Shown here piece after piece: positions 9,501-18,973 of a stretch of DNA of 64,000 nucleotides. Every line of letters begins with the position of its first letter. Positions within the stretch are counted from its first letter, which is position 1. Below the pieces are notes generated by a model. The model was given only the letters and a program-made list of their open reading frames with translations. It had not been told where the DNA came from and ran no database searches. Where the stretch lies: NCBI GenBank assembly GCA_028280455.1, contig JANQLT010000057.1, positions 124,001-188,000 of the forward strand, given 5' to 3'. The stretch comes from Kiloniellales bacterium. GTDB taxonomy: Bacteria; Pseudomonadota; Alphaproteobacteria; Kiloniellales; JAKSDN01. Made by a program: the position numbers and the translations under genes.

Positions 9501-12500
9501 ACGACGTGCCGGCAAGAACCGCATCTAGGATCGAGAGTTGTGGCAAATCCTTGAAGAAGCCAGCGATCGGATCGGTGCCATCATTCTCCAGAATCGTAAA
9601 GCTGTCGCCGATGCTCGGGGCGAAGCCAAGGATCAAGTCGAGACTTGCACCATCACCAGCATCGCTATTGAGATCGACAGAGCCGTTCACCTTTAGCCGG
9701 TCGAAATCGACTCCCGGAGCCGTCGTCCCTTCGAGCTCCAGCTCCAACCTTCCGGCCGAGGCCACCTGGTAATCGCCGTTTATCACCGTCTCGCCGGGCG
9801 AGCTCCCCGGTGCCAGGAGGCCGCCCATCTGGGTCAGATTGCCATTGAAGATGTCGACCGAGAGCAATCCGTCGGTGAAGCTGAAGCTGCCGCCGACGCC
9901 GATGTTCACGATACCGGCATCGAGTGTCCCGCCAGCTAGATTGAAGGTTCCCGTACCGTCTGGGCCGGTGCCGACAAACACCGTGTTGGCCGTCGCGTCG
10001 ACTCCGGCACCCATCGTGAAAGTGCCGATTGCCGCGCCGGCGCCGGAAGCACCGGTATCCTGTCCGACCCTCAGGAGGTTCACGTCGAGATCGACTGTTC
10101 CGAAACTGGCGTCGAACAGCCCCCTAGCCGTGCCGAACTCGCTCGGATTGAAGCCGATGCTCAGGTTACCGCCCGAACCCACCGCTACCGTGCTTTGAGA
10201 GCCCAAAATCACGCTACCATTGACATCGCCTCGTGAACTGCCAAAGCCCGGCGTCACCGTGTTCTGACCAATCGACAATGTGCCGCCAATAAAAGCCTCG
10301 AAGACCGGGTCGGTCGCGGCGAGATCCAGTGTCGCCGTGACGGTGCCCTCGGTATCCGTCCCATTGACTGCGACAAAGAACGTGGTGACCGGATCCGTTG
10401 CGCTGCCCAGTCGCAGCGTGCCGCCTGACGGCACTTCCAAACTGGACTCCACGTTGCCGCCCTGCCCGAAAACAACCGTCGTGGCGAGGATTGCCTCCTG
10501 TTGATTCCACGTCAGCTTTCCCGACGCGGAGCCGAGACCGTTTGACAGGCCAATGAAGAGCGTTGAAAGTTCGAAGCCTATGTTCGCGCTGTCATCGAGC
10601 GCTGAGAGCAGGCCGCTCGCCGTCCCCTCGCCCGACAGATTCCAGCCAATGATGAGCGCCGCTCCAGGAATGACATCGAGATTCGCGTCCGCGGTTACAT
10701 TCAAGGTGCCCGCTACGGCCGCGTCACCGGCCGACACTTTTCTGCCGACAAAAAGACCGGAGATGTTCGCCGACACCGCCGTGTCCGCAATCGTCAGTGT
10801 TCCCCCGGGCTCGCCACTGCCGACGCCCACGCCGACCGAGCCATTGGAGACCAGTTGGCTTCCTCCATCGAGGTCCGTCGTGTGATCGCTGTCCCCTATG
10901 AACTGCAGCCCTGAGAGTGTCAGGTCGGAGTCGACGATATTGACGCCTGGCGAGCCGGCGTCGTCGAAAATCACCGAGTCCGCGGCCGTCGGGGCGGAGC
11001 CATCCGCCCAGTTCGAAGCATCACTCCAGAGTTCGCTACCGCCGCCGTCGATCCAGCGGTCGGCAAGCGCAAAAGCGGCGATGTCGGCTCCCACGTAAAA
11101 GCTCTGCAGCGCGCCCGGTGAACCGATGGTGACACTGCCGCCATTGCGCCAAACAACACCGGAACCGGGCAGTTCAATGGACAGTGTGGCGCTGTCCCTG
11201 TCACCGTCGCTATCCGCAATGCTGTACTCGAAGGTCTCGATTGCACCGCCGGAAGGCCGAGACTGCGGCGCGACCGAGTATGTGAAGGCGCCATCGGCAG
11301 AGACGGCCAGAGTGCCGAATACTCCCGCAAGCTCGATCAATCCGCCACCAAGCGCTTGGCCATTGACATCAGAGACGACAGCCCCATCGCCGCCCTGGTC
11401 GTCATTGCTGATGACGTTTCCGGTGACGGTGAATTTCGGCAACACACCGAGGAGCAGATCCTCAAGCTCGGCGCCGTTTTGGGCCAGGGCAACCCGGTCA
11501 GGATTCTCGTCGTTGTCCGGAGAGCTGTCGTCCTTGTCACCGGACAGGTTGCCGGGATCGCCCGGCAGGATGCCGGTCACGACCATATCGAGCTGGTCAA
11601 AGTCGATGTTGCTAGCCGCCGACTCTCCAAGACCGAAGGCGAAGATCTCGAGATTGGGAATTGAGTTGTCGTAGAGTTGACTGATATTGCCGAAGCTCGG
11701 ATCGAAACCGTCGTTATCGGCGCCATCGCTTATGTGGTAGAGCAGGTTGAGATCGGATTGGTTGGCTACGTTGGAGAGAAATAGAGCGGCCTCATTCATC
11801 ACCGACTCATACTGAGTCGAGCCCCCGGCAAACAGGCCATCGAGATAGCTGTTTATGGCGTTGTCACCCGCGGCCGTGTAGGTGACCAGTTCATTGGGCC
11901 CGAAATCGATGGGTTCTCGAGCACCGTCGAGAGGAAAACCGCCGTTGAAGGGCTGGAACCGGATTTGCGAGCCGGGTCCGAAATCGGCATCCACCAAGGT
12001 CTGCAATGCCTGTTTCACGGCTCCGATCGCGGCATCGAGGCGGGTTTGCCCCAGTGGTGGAGAATTGCCGGCGAAATCGAAACCCATCGAGCCGGAAACA
12101 TCCAAGTTGAACAGCACGGTCAGCGTCGTAGGACCGCTGCTCGTGTCGAGCGTGGCGGAATCCGAGACGGCAATCGGCAGGTCGTCGACGATCTGGATCG
12201 TGATCGTGGCGCTATCGGTATCGCCGTTGGAGTCTTGGAGCGTGTAGCTGAAGCTCTGGAAGGTGCTGTTCGCGCCCTGAAGAGGGTCATGCCCATAACG
12301 CTCCAGGAGCTCGAAGCTGTATTGACCGGTCGCCTTCGTGATCGTCATCCGCCAGACGCCGTCGTCGCTGGAGAACATGATCAGGTTGGGGTCGCTGAGG
12401 TCGTCCTTGGTGACATTCACCGGCACACCGCCAGGGCCATAGCTGCCTGTGTATGTCGCATCGAGGATCGGCGAACCGCCAAGTCCGTCCAAACCGGGCT

Positions 12501-15500
12501 GATCATTGTCGAGCAGGTTGTCGGCGATTGTCGCAGCGGTGAAAGACCCGTCGCCCGGCCCGTTCTCGACCACCGGACCAGGATCGTTGTTTGTGCCCGC
12601 CCCGTCATCCTCCGCGATGGGGCCGAACGCTCCAGCGCCAATGGTCACCGTGACCGTTGCCGTCGAGGTCGCGCCCTGGGAGTCTACGACGGTGTAGCTG
12701 AAGCGATCTGTGGCCGTTTTGCCGGAGTCGAGCGCGGCGAACTGACCATTCGGGTCATAGGTTATGGTGTTGTCGGGATTGATCGTGACCAGGCCCAGCG
12801 TCGAGAGCGCGGCCGTGTCCACGGCGAGAACGTTGAGCACATCGTTGCCGTCGACATCGGCGTCGTTCGCCAGAACGTCGATCGTGATCGGCGAGTCAGG
12901 ATCGATGCCGCTCGATATGCTGTCGAGATCGCCAAGAGCAATGTCGCGGCTGGCCGTGCCCAGTAGTTGGCCGCTATCACCAAACGAACCAGCTCCATCG
13001 TTTATCCAGACGCGATTTCCACCACTATTGGCGGTCACCGCGTCCAGATCACCGTCATTATCGACATCGCCAAGCTGGACACCGCCGCTGTCCAGGTTGC
13101 CGATCGACTGGCCGCTATCCGAGAAATTGCCACTACCGTCGTTCAGCCAGAGGCGATCGGCCGGGTCTGAACCCCCGGTCGAAGCATTGGCGACGAACGC
13201 GTCGATATCGCCGTCGCCGTCCACGTCCCCCAGAGCGACACCCAGGCTCCAGCCACTCCCGAGAGATTGGCCGCTATCGGTAAAGATCCCCGATCCGTCA
13301 TTGAGCCAGACTCGATTGCCCTGGTTCGACTGGTTGGCGGTGAAGGCGTCGAGGTCGCCGTCACCATCGACGTCGCCAAGCGCAACGTCTTGTGTATTGC
13401 TGGCTCCCAATACCTGTGCGGTCGCGCTGAACACGCCCGCACCGTCGTTGAGCCAAACTCTTCCGCCACCGTTGAAGTTGCCGACGAAGGCATCCAAGTC
13501 GCCGTCGTCGTCCAAGTCACCCAGCTTTACTTCCAGGCTATTCCCGGAGCCAAGTGATTGGCCACTATCGGAGAAGTTCCCATTTCCATCGTTGAACAGG
13601 ATCCGGTTGCCCGCCGCGTTCGCTCCACCAAAAGTGTTGGCGAGCGCCTCGAACGCATCCAAGTCGCCATCACCGTCGAGGTCGCCGAGCGCAATGTCGG
13701 CGGTCACGTTGCTCGCAAAGACCTGACCAGAGTTTGCGAAGCTCCCTGTGCCATCGTTGATCCATACCTCTTTCGGGCCGATGTTGGACAAAAAGGCGTC
13801 CAGATCGCCATCGCCGTCGACATCGCCCAGATCAACGTCGCCACTTTGGAACAGCCCAAGGTCTTGGCCAGTATCGACGAACCCTCCGGATCCATCGTTC
13901 AGCCACACACCGATGCCACGGCCGCGATTGGCCTCGAATAGATCCAGATCGCCATCGCCCGCGACGAACTGGACGATGTCGTCTGCCACCAGAGGCTGGT
14001 CATTGACGCCAACGATGAAGATCTCGACCGTTTCCGTTGCGACGCCGGCGCCGCCGTCGAAGGTGGTGATCAGAAAGCTGTCTGTCGCTCCTTCACCAGC
14101 CCCGAGCGACTCGAATTGCCCGTTAGGATCGTAAGTGAAGGACGCACCGCCGGCGTCGATGGTCACGAGCCCCAACGTGCCGCTGGCATCGATTGCGGTA
14201 ATCGTTCCGGTTGCGGCAAGAGAAACTGCTGGGCCGTCTTCGAAGGCAAATACGATCGGCTCGGCAGGTGGCTCGTTTCCGAAACCCGGGAGAATCGGTG
14301 CCGCCGGTTCGAGAAAAGCGGGTTCCGGAGGAAGCAGCCGCAAGGACGGCACCAAGAATTGGGGGGCCGAGACGGTTTGAGTTGAAACCGGACTCGTCAC
14401 TATAGGTTGCAAGTTCGGCAGACTCGAAGACGAGAAAGGATCGGCCAGGATCTCCTGCTGATAGGAGGAGCGGGGTCCGAGCAATCCCGCTTCAGACGCT
14501 TCGCCACCGGTTGCGCCACCTAGTTCGAGCATCCGAGCCAACTCGCTCACCGGTGAACCACCGGAGGCGGGCGAAGCGTCTGCTTCGGGCGAGCCTCCGG
14601 AAGACGTTTCCGACGGTCCGATGCCGGCCTCCGGCGCCAAGCTCTCGAGGCTGCTAGCGCTCGACCCAGTCCCGGATTCCGGCGCGATCGCCTCGATGGT
14701 GCGTATGTCTTCCGACCCGAGGTCGGTTCGCTCCTCCTCGGATGCGGTGCGGAGCGCAATCGCTTCGCCGAGGAAGCTCAATTCGGCGCCATAGTCCGCC
14801 TCGGCCTGCGCTTGTGATTTGACGATGCTTGGGCCGTGAGGCGCCCTGAAATCGGAGAAGATCAGGCTCTCGAACGCGCGGTCGAATATGGTCTGGCCAC
14901 CATCGTTCCGTCCTGTGAACAGACCCACGTCGCCTGTGTCCACGTCCGGGAAGAGGATCAGCTCGACAGCGTTTCCGAGATCAATGAACTTGAGACCTGG
15001 GGTCGTGCCCCGAATCGAAGCATCGACGAAGGGCGAGCGGAGTATCACTTCACCAATGCCCGCGATAGCCCCGGTCACGAACACGAAGGTGCCTCGAATT
15101 GCGGAAAAGGCCAGCGAGCCGATCGAGTTTTCCGGGTCATAGACCAGTTCATCCAGGATGATCCTGGCATTGGACGACAGCGAAAACGTCGTATCGTCCA
15201 CGAACCGGACGACTGCCTGACTATCGGGCGGCGTCTGCAGGACATCTCCTTGGAATACCGAGTCGCCGATCGAGAGGGCGGTTGTCGTGCCGCCGGCCCG
15301 GATGGCCCAGAGTACACCGCTTGTCTGCTCGACTTCGCCGATTGCCACTGGGCCGACGGGCTCGCTGACCTGGGCGTATTGTTTGGCTACTCCAATGCCG
15401 GCCAGTGCCTCAACCATGCCCGGCGTGAGCCTTGCCCCGGACTCGTTGTAGAGATTCGGCGGTTCCTCGTTGGAGAAATAGTGGGCAATTTGGACGATCA

Positions 15501-15672
15501 GGCCGTCGGCGCCTTGCAGCTCGAGGCTGTCTCCGACACGCTGGTAGTCCGCTGTTCGTATCAGGTCGCCAAACGGAACGACGAGGTTTTCGCTGCCCTG
15601 CGTCACCGCCAAGACGATCGGCGACGCACCCAAACCCCCATCTGTTCCCTGATTCAGCATCTCTCCGGCCAC
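6589..15672 (-). CDS. giant mosaic secreted protein: FecR-like N-terminus, cadherin-like/VCBS, FG-GAP-type repeats, vWA, autotransporter-like beta-helix, RTX repeats (putative type I secretion substrate)
   Basis: 3027 aa: LWAIRAGGTTTALSIGDSVFQGDVLQT (FecR-like); 7 x [LI]NDGxGxF...LGDVDGDGDLDAF; vWA MIDAS LDVSGSM; nonapeptides GGAGNDTVMGGEGADSIDGG, GGRGSDRLFGGAGND; no N-terminal Sec signal evident. Confidence 0.9.
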   Translation of the reverse strand: MAGEMLNQGTDGGLGASPIVLAVTQGSENLVVPFGDLIRTADYQRVGDSLELQGADGLIVQIAHYFSNEEPPNLYNESGARLTPGMVEALAGIGVAKQYAQVSEPVGPVAIGEVEQTSGVLWAIRAGGTTTALSIGDSVFQGDVLQTPPDSQAVVRFVDDTTFSLSSNARIILDELVYDPENSIGSLAFSAIRGTFVFVTGAIAGIGEVILRSPFVDASIRGTTPGLKFIDLGNAVELILFPDVDTGDVGLFTGRNDGGQTIFDRAFESLIFSDFRAPHGPSIVKSQAQAEADYGAELSFLGEAIALRTASEEERTDLGSEDIRTIEAIAPESGTGSSASSLESLAPEAGIGPSETSSGGSPEADASPASGGSPVSELARMLELGGATGGEASEAGLLGPRSSYQQEILADPFSSSSLPNLQPIVTSPVSTQTVSAPQFLVPSLRLLPPEPAFLEPAAPILPGFGNEPPAEPIVFAFEDGPAVSLAATGTITAIDASGTLGLVTIDAGGASFTYDPNGQFESLGAGEGATDSFLITTFDGGAGVATETVEIFIVGVNDQPLVADDIVQFVAGDGDLDLFEANRGRGIGVWLNDGSGGFVDTGQDLGLFQSGDVDLGDVDGDGDLDAFLSNIGPKEVWINDGTGSFANSGQVFASNVTADIALGDLDGDGDLDAFEALANTFGGANAAGNRILFNDGNGNFSDSGQSLGSGNSLEVKLGDLDDDGDLDAFVGNFNGGGRVWLNDGAGVFSATAQVLGASNTQDVALGDVDGDGDLDAFTANQSNQGNRVWLNDGSGIFTDSGQSLGSGWSLGVALGDVDGDGDIDAFVANASTGGSDPADRLWLNDGSGNFSDSGQSIGNLDSGGVQLGDVDNDGDLDAVTANSGGNRVWINDGAGSFGDSGQLLGTASRDIALGDLDSISSGIDPDSPITIDVLANDADVDGNDVLNVLAVDTAALSTLGLVTINPDNTITYDPNGQFAALDSGKTATDRFSYTVVDSQGATSTATVTVTIGAGAFGPIAEDDGAGTNNDPGPVVENGPGDGSFTAATIADNLLDNDQPGLDGLGGSPILDATYTGSYGPGGVPVNVTKDDLSDPNLIMFSSDDGVWRMTITKATGQYSFELLERYGHDPLQGANSTFQSFSYTLQDSNGDTDSATITIQIVDDLPIAVSDSATLDTSSGPTTLTVLFNLDVSGSMGFDFAGNSPPLGQTRLDAAIGAVKQALQTLVDADFGPGSQIRFQPFNGGFPLDGAREPIDFGPNELVTYTAAGDNAINSYLDGLFAGGSTQYESVMNEAALFLSNVANQSDLNLLYHISDGADNDGFDPSFGNISQLYDNSIPNLEIFAFGLGESAASNIDFDQLDMVVTGILPGDPGNLSGDKDDSSPDNDENPDRVALAQNGAELEDLLLGVLPKFTVTGNVISNDDQGGDGAVVSDVNGQALGGGLIELAGVFGTLAVSADGAFTYSVAPQSRPSGGAIETFEYSIADSDGDRDSATLSIELPGSGVVWRNGGSVTIGSPGALQSFYVGADIAAFALADRWIDGGGSELWSDASNWADGSAPTAADSVIFDDAGSPGVNIVDSDLTLSGLQFIGDSDHTTDLDGGSQLVSNGSVGVGVGSGEPGGTLTIADTAVSANISGLFVGRKVSAGDAAVAGTLNVTADANLDVIPGAALIIGWNLSGEGTASGLLSALDDSANIGFELSTLFIGLSNGLGSASGKLTWNQQEAILATTVVFGQGGNVESSLEVPSGGTLRLGSATDPVTTFFVAVNGTDTEGTVTATLDLAATDPVFEAFIGGTLSIGQNTVTPGFGSSRGDVNGSVILGSQSTVAVGSGGNLSIGFNPSEFGTARGLFDASFGTVDLDVNLLRVGQDTGASGAGAAIGTFTMGAGVDATANTVFVGTGPDGTGTFNLAGGTLDAGIVNIGVGGSFSFTDGLLSVDIFNGNLTQMGGLLAPGSSPGETVINGDYQVASAGRLELELEGTTAPGVDFDRLKVNGSVDLNSDAGDGASLDLILGFAPSIGDSFTILENDGTDPIAGFFKDLPQLSILDAVLAGTSFAFQIDYSGGDGNDIVLTVVSNNLGDDVILGTNGDDTLFGGPGVDTLDGLSGDDLLDGGSGNDSLNGGDDDDSFVYRVGDGQDTITGNSGNDRLIVRGVDGISTTYLVQDGETFDGVGGFPDDHIAVSIDGVLALDLDGVEIIEFTATNAGDTLIVDGNFDGTDLAPNTIVFNGGTGNDAVDATALVSAHALEVDGGDGQDSLVGGAGVDSLQGGAGNDTVMGGEGADSIDGGPGEDTAVYDRRVRVDLSAEEAKVVANDTTTFETLNPVTGQVDTVISSAIDPFIDGLGFDPGLNQFFGTGGGSGGTEGSEIYRVALDGSLSLIGTTGSWSASDLAVAPDGTLYAVAGRGSRVDPGALLTLNKANGEGALVGDGVAHGGLTGIAIVPDSSAAAGFRIFASKLPNRLDDSFERFSTLVELDPSDGSVVSEIALLDGSGGGVAIGDLTYIESTGTLFAVEAGTNISGLEAPGIRLFTIDTQSGTATLVDVIDGREFSGGLAADSSDILHHIGFFRDFEFDRLAAVENVIGSNQADILIGDDRDNSLFGGRGSDRLFGGAGNDHIETGQGNGLAFGGADSDSLFAGNGNVRLFGDEGDDQIFGGTGTAVLFGGAGDDLIDGGADFVGSVSYARDPVGTPGTTNVVVNLGATPILGVAPGQVRDGFGDTDSLFNIDFVTGSNGDDLMVAGAGVSSFQGLGGNDSLDGGDGFDFLLFFDSPDGVTVDLSAQGVAQVISASQGIDTFVGFEGAAGSNFSDTLIGGAGDNVIEGLGGDDSLVGGSGFDTLEYVNSRDGVTLDFSAQGTPQAVSSESGTDVFTGFESVRASNFDDHISGIGASVQAYGREGDDRLVIVDSGFQIVDGGDGDDTLVVDFNDDIDLTLIENFRINDIERFELAGNAGNTLTLTLGDVIDTTDGGNLLFVTGDTNDTIVSQGQGWNNNGLMEVEGVNYFSYSIQSVSLLVEQGIDQSDVS
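7940..8735 (-). other. beta-propeller-like segment inside the RTX region of the giant protein
   Basis: Residues ...IDPFIDGLGFDPGLNQFFGTGG...EIYRVALDGSLSLIGTTGSWSASDLAVAPDGTLYAVAG... lie between DTAVYDRRVRVDLS and AVENVIGSNQADILIG. Confidence 0.5.
12920..13965 (-). repeat. seven tandem FG-GAP/VCBS-type coding repeats
   Basis: Seven units ending LNDGSGGF, INDGTGSF, FNDGNGNF, LNDGAGVF, LNDGSGIF, LNDGSGNF, INDGAGSF, separated by (A/D)LGD(V/L)D(G/D/N)DGD(L/I)DA. Confidence 0.85.
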
Positions 15673-15899
15673 CTAGTTGCAGGTCTTTTTTGTTCTTCGT
15701 GCCAGTGGCCAACACAGCGCTACTTGCGGCCACCTAATGCGCAGATCTGCCTACGCCCAAGATTTGGTTTCGAGCCTTCTTTCGCGAAGTGATGGTTGTC
15801 ACTATTCCCCCAAATTCTCGCAATTATAGCAGTGTCGTGCCCGGGCGTCCAAGGTAGGTCAACCTGCTCGAGCGCTTGCGTGAGCTGGCGGGCATGCGC

Positions 15900-15985
15900 C
15901 GGCGTGCGGATCGACTACAACACCAAGCGGCCCCACTCGGCCCTGGGCTACGCCACACCGGAGGAATTCGCGTCATCTCTCCGGG
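15900..15985 (+). pseudogene. IS3/IS481-type transposase C-terminal fragment
   Basis: VRIDYNTKRPHSALGYATPEEFASSL, the classic C-terminal integrase-core motif, with no intact upstream ORF. Confidence 0.75.
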
Positions 15986-16420
15986 TGCATGCCCCTGGCG
16001 ACTTCATCAGCGGTGAGGCGGAACATAAGGTCCTTGGGAAACCGATCTCTCCTGTGGACCGCCTGCCGGTCAAGCGCCTGATATCGATCAGGACGTGCCG
16101 CGCGAATGGGTGTCCAAGACACGCCTGGGAGCCACATGCCGGTTGAGGCGCTGTTACTGCGGGAGCGAAGGTCCCTTCATGACCGGCTTGCCCACCGGCA
16201 GGTGGACCGGCAGATGTCGAGCAAGCTATCGCCTGACTGGGAGCTGCGCGCGCTGCCCGGCCATTGAAAAGGCACTCGGCCCGGGGCTCGATCCGGATGT
16301 CCTTGGCGGCGGTGATGTGGCAGACCCGCACGGCGGCGGTCGCCGTGTCGATCGGCCGCTTCGCGTGGGTGTCGTCGACGACGTGTACACCTGGGCGCCG
16401 CAGATCACAGGGCGGCGCTC

Positions 16421-16830
16421 GTGGCGATCACCTGGACGCACGGCCGGCTCGCCCTCGATCCCCTCCGCACCCATGGCTACCATCGGGCCCTGACCTGGCT
16501 CGAGCGGCTACCCGGCGTCGGCTGCAGGATCGCCGCGGCAACGCTCAACTCCAGCACGTTGCGCAAGCCGGTTCTCGTGATCGACAGCCACCAGCTCCGC
16601 ACTCTCAAGCGTCTCAGGCTCGTCGGACAACACGCCAGCATCGCTAGAGCTCATGACACTATCGCACCCGCCACGCCGCCTTGCTGGACAGCCTCAGACC
16701 TCGACCAACACCACCAGCTCATAAAGGTGCTGGGCCGATCCATCCGCAGAGATCCAAGACACCTCTGCCACCGATGCCCGATCAAGGACCTCCGTCCAAC
16801 AGCCAACACCAAGCTGCGATGGCCAGAATT
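16421..16830 (+). pseudogene. HhH-GPD (endonuclease III-like) DNA glycosylase remnant
   Basis: WLERLPGVGCRIAAATLNSSTLRKPVLVIDSHQLRTLKRLRLVG...HHQLIKVLGRSIRRDPRHLCHRCPIKDLRP: HhH and Asp regions recognisable, Fe-S Cys cluster incomplete. Confidence 0.55.
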
Positions 16831-16920
16831 GGAAATGCGACAAACCACAGCCTCAGCGGACGCTTGCGCTCAAGGACGTGGCCTTGACAATCCTATCGGG
16901 ATCATCGAATATTTCGATAA

Positions 16921-16937
16921 TCGATTGTTTTTTCCGA
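16921..16937. promoter_or_regulatory. weak putative IclR operator
   Basis: TCGATTGTTTTTTCCGA: same 6-5-6 layout and identical right half (TTCCGA) as 26838-26854. Confidence 0.3.
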
Positions 16938-17153
16938 AAAATGGACCTTCATCTACTCGTGAGTGACGCGCATGGGTAGCTTGGCCGGGAAATCTAGAGT
17001 CATGCAGGTCTACTCTTTCTCTTTTGCACAGCCGGCCATCGTTTCTTCATCGGTCATACAGACCGCCTTGTTCCGAGACCATTCGGGTGGGGCTGTTGCT
17101 CCGGCAGGACAGGCATCCACGCTGGTGCCGGCAATCCGGAAAGAAGAACCTCT

Positions 17154-18695
17154 ATGATTGCCGCGCGTACAAGAGAAGGAAATGGCGGCTTGCCGATAGA
17201 CTTGCTCTATCGGGGAATGCAGGTGAACGCGGACGGCATTGCGCTCGAGGATGGTGAGACGCAACTGACGTATCGAGAACTTGTCGAGTGCGTGGAAACG
17301 CTCGCTGCACTATTCATCGAGCTCTTGCCGCAGCGGCAAAGCCGAATCGGGCTTTGTGCCGACAACTCGATTGAGCAAGTCATTACAGTTCTCGCCATCT
17401 TTCGATCTGGGCATGTTTGGGTCAGCTTAAACCAGCATGCTAGACGGCATGAAATGCAAACGGTCCTTGACCTCCTAGAACCCGATTTGATCGTGGTGGA
17501 CGAAGAGTACTTGGACCGCTTCCGCGACACCAATGCAGCCTCCTGGATATGCAAGCCCAGTCTAGGCGGAGGAGAAGGCATCCTGGCGCGCGTTCGGGCC
17601 GCCGAGGCGCCGACGATACCGATGCCGCCGGTAGGGCCTAGCGATACGCAATCAATCAAGTTCACAGGAGGCACCACCGGCTCGCCGAAGGCAGTTGTTA
17701 TCTCTTACCGATCGGCGCTAACGATGATTGCGAATATGTTCGCAACCTTTTCGTTCGAGCGCGACGAGGTGCATCTATGCGTCTCCCCGATCAGCCACGC
17801 GACCGGCACTTTTCTCCTGCCTGTACTCGCCAACGGCGGCAAACATGTCATCTTGAGGAGACCGACGACTGAAGACATCGCGGACGCCCTGCAAAGGCAC
17901 GACGCGACAATGGTTTTTCTGGTGCCGACCGTTATCGAGCGATTGTTGGAATCCGGCCAGCTCGATCTGGCGCGCATGCCGAACTTCCGTCTGATGATCT
18001 ACGGTGGAGCCCCGATCACGCCCGGCAGCCTAGAACGGCTACTTGACGCCTTGCCCGGACGCGTAGGGGCGATCTTCGGTCAGACCGAGGCGCCGATGAT
18101 GATCACCGCGATTGGACCGAAAGAACTCTCCGACCCGCTCAATCTCACCTCTGTCGGGCGACCCTGCCCCTTCTCCCGTGTGGCCGTTGTAGACCCGTCC
18201 GGTGAACCGCTCCCAGCGGGAAAGATCGGCGACGTCGTGGTCCGCGGTAGCCTCATTATGGACGAGTATTTCGCCAATCCGGAAGAGACCGCGAAGACCA
18301 TACGCGATGGATGGCTCTATACAGGCGATCTCGGCGAACTCGATGACCGCGGCTATCTGTATCTGCGCGGGCGCCGCAAGGACATCATCATCACGGGGGG
18401 GTTCAACGTCGTTCCGACCGATGTGGAGGGCGCCTTGTGCAAGCATCCAAGCGTTCGCGGGGCACTGGTTTTCGGTATGACTGACCCCAAATGGGGAGAG
18501 CGTGTCGAAGCGGCCATTGTTCTCGACAAGCCGAACTCGGTCGATCCGGAGACCCTAATTCACTTCGCCAAAGAAGAAGTCGGGTCAATCAAGGCACCGA
18601 AAGTAATTCACATTGTGCCCGAGCTGCCGCGGACCAATCTCGGTAAACCGGACCGAAAACGGGTTCGGGAGTTATTAGGGCAGCCAAAAATCTGA
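17154..18695 (+). CDS. AMP-dependent acyl-CoA synthetase/ligase
   Basis: 513 aa; SIKFTGGTTGSPKAVV (P-loop), YTGDLGELDDRGYLYLRGRRKDIIITGGFNV, C-terminal LPRTNLGKPDRKRVREL. Confidence 0.93.
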   Translation: MIAARTREGNGGLPIDLLYRGMQVNADGIALEDGETQLTYRELVECVETLAALFIELLPQRQSRIGLCADNSIEQVITVLAIFRSGHVWVSLNQHARRHEMQTVLDLLEPDLIVVDEEYLDRFRDTNAASWICKPSLGGGEGILARVRAAEAPTIPMPPVGPSDTQSIKFTGGTTGSPKAVVISYRSALTMIANMFATFSFERDEVHLCVSPISHATGTFLLPVLANGGKHVILRRPTTEDIADALQRHDATMVFLVPTVIERLLESGQLDLARMPNFRLMIYGGAPITPGSLERLLDALPGRVGAIFGQTEAPMMITAIGPKELSDPLNLTSVGRPCPFSRVAVVDPSGEPLPAGKIGDVVVRGSLIMDEYFANPEETAKTIRDGWLYTGDLGELDDRGYLYLRGRRKDIIITGGFNVVPTDVEGALCKHPSVRGALVFGMTDPKWGERVEAAIVLDKPNSVDPETLIHFAKEEVGSIKAPKVIHIVPELPRTNLGKPDRKRVRELLGQPKI

Positions 18696-18784
18696 GTGAT
18701 GGCTCTCCTGAATGCTGACTCGACGGGTACAGACCCAATGTTGGTGGCGCTTCCAGCGCCCCAGGCGCCAAGTCTGTCCCAACA

Positions 18785-18973
18785 GTACGAGCCTGTGACC
18801 AAAGGTTGAGCGAGTTGCTCTTCCTGGATATGGCGGAACGCGGCTTCTGGATCGCGAAACGTGGCTCCATTGCCCTCCCTTTCGCCAATCAAGACGGTCA
18901 CGTCGACAAGCTTATCGACGCCGCGTCCGATCACCTCCGCTCCAGAAACGACCTGCTTCCAACGCGTCGATAG
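18785..18973 (+). pseudogene. possible C-terminal fragment of a class-III (GSA-type) aminotransferase
   Basis: LSELLFLDMAERGFWIAKRGSIALPFANQDGHVDKLIDAASDHLRSRNDLLPTRR* resembles the C-terminus of class-III aminotransferases; no N-terminal part present. Confidence 0.4.

Noticed and set aside
12920-13965. Possible CRISPR-like periodic repeats
   Set aside because: Periodicity is coding (FG-GAP protein repeats) with diverged units and no constant spacer structure.
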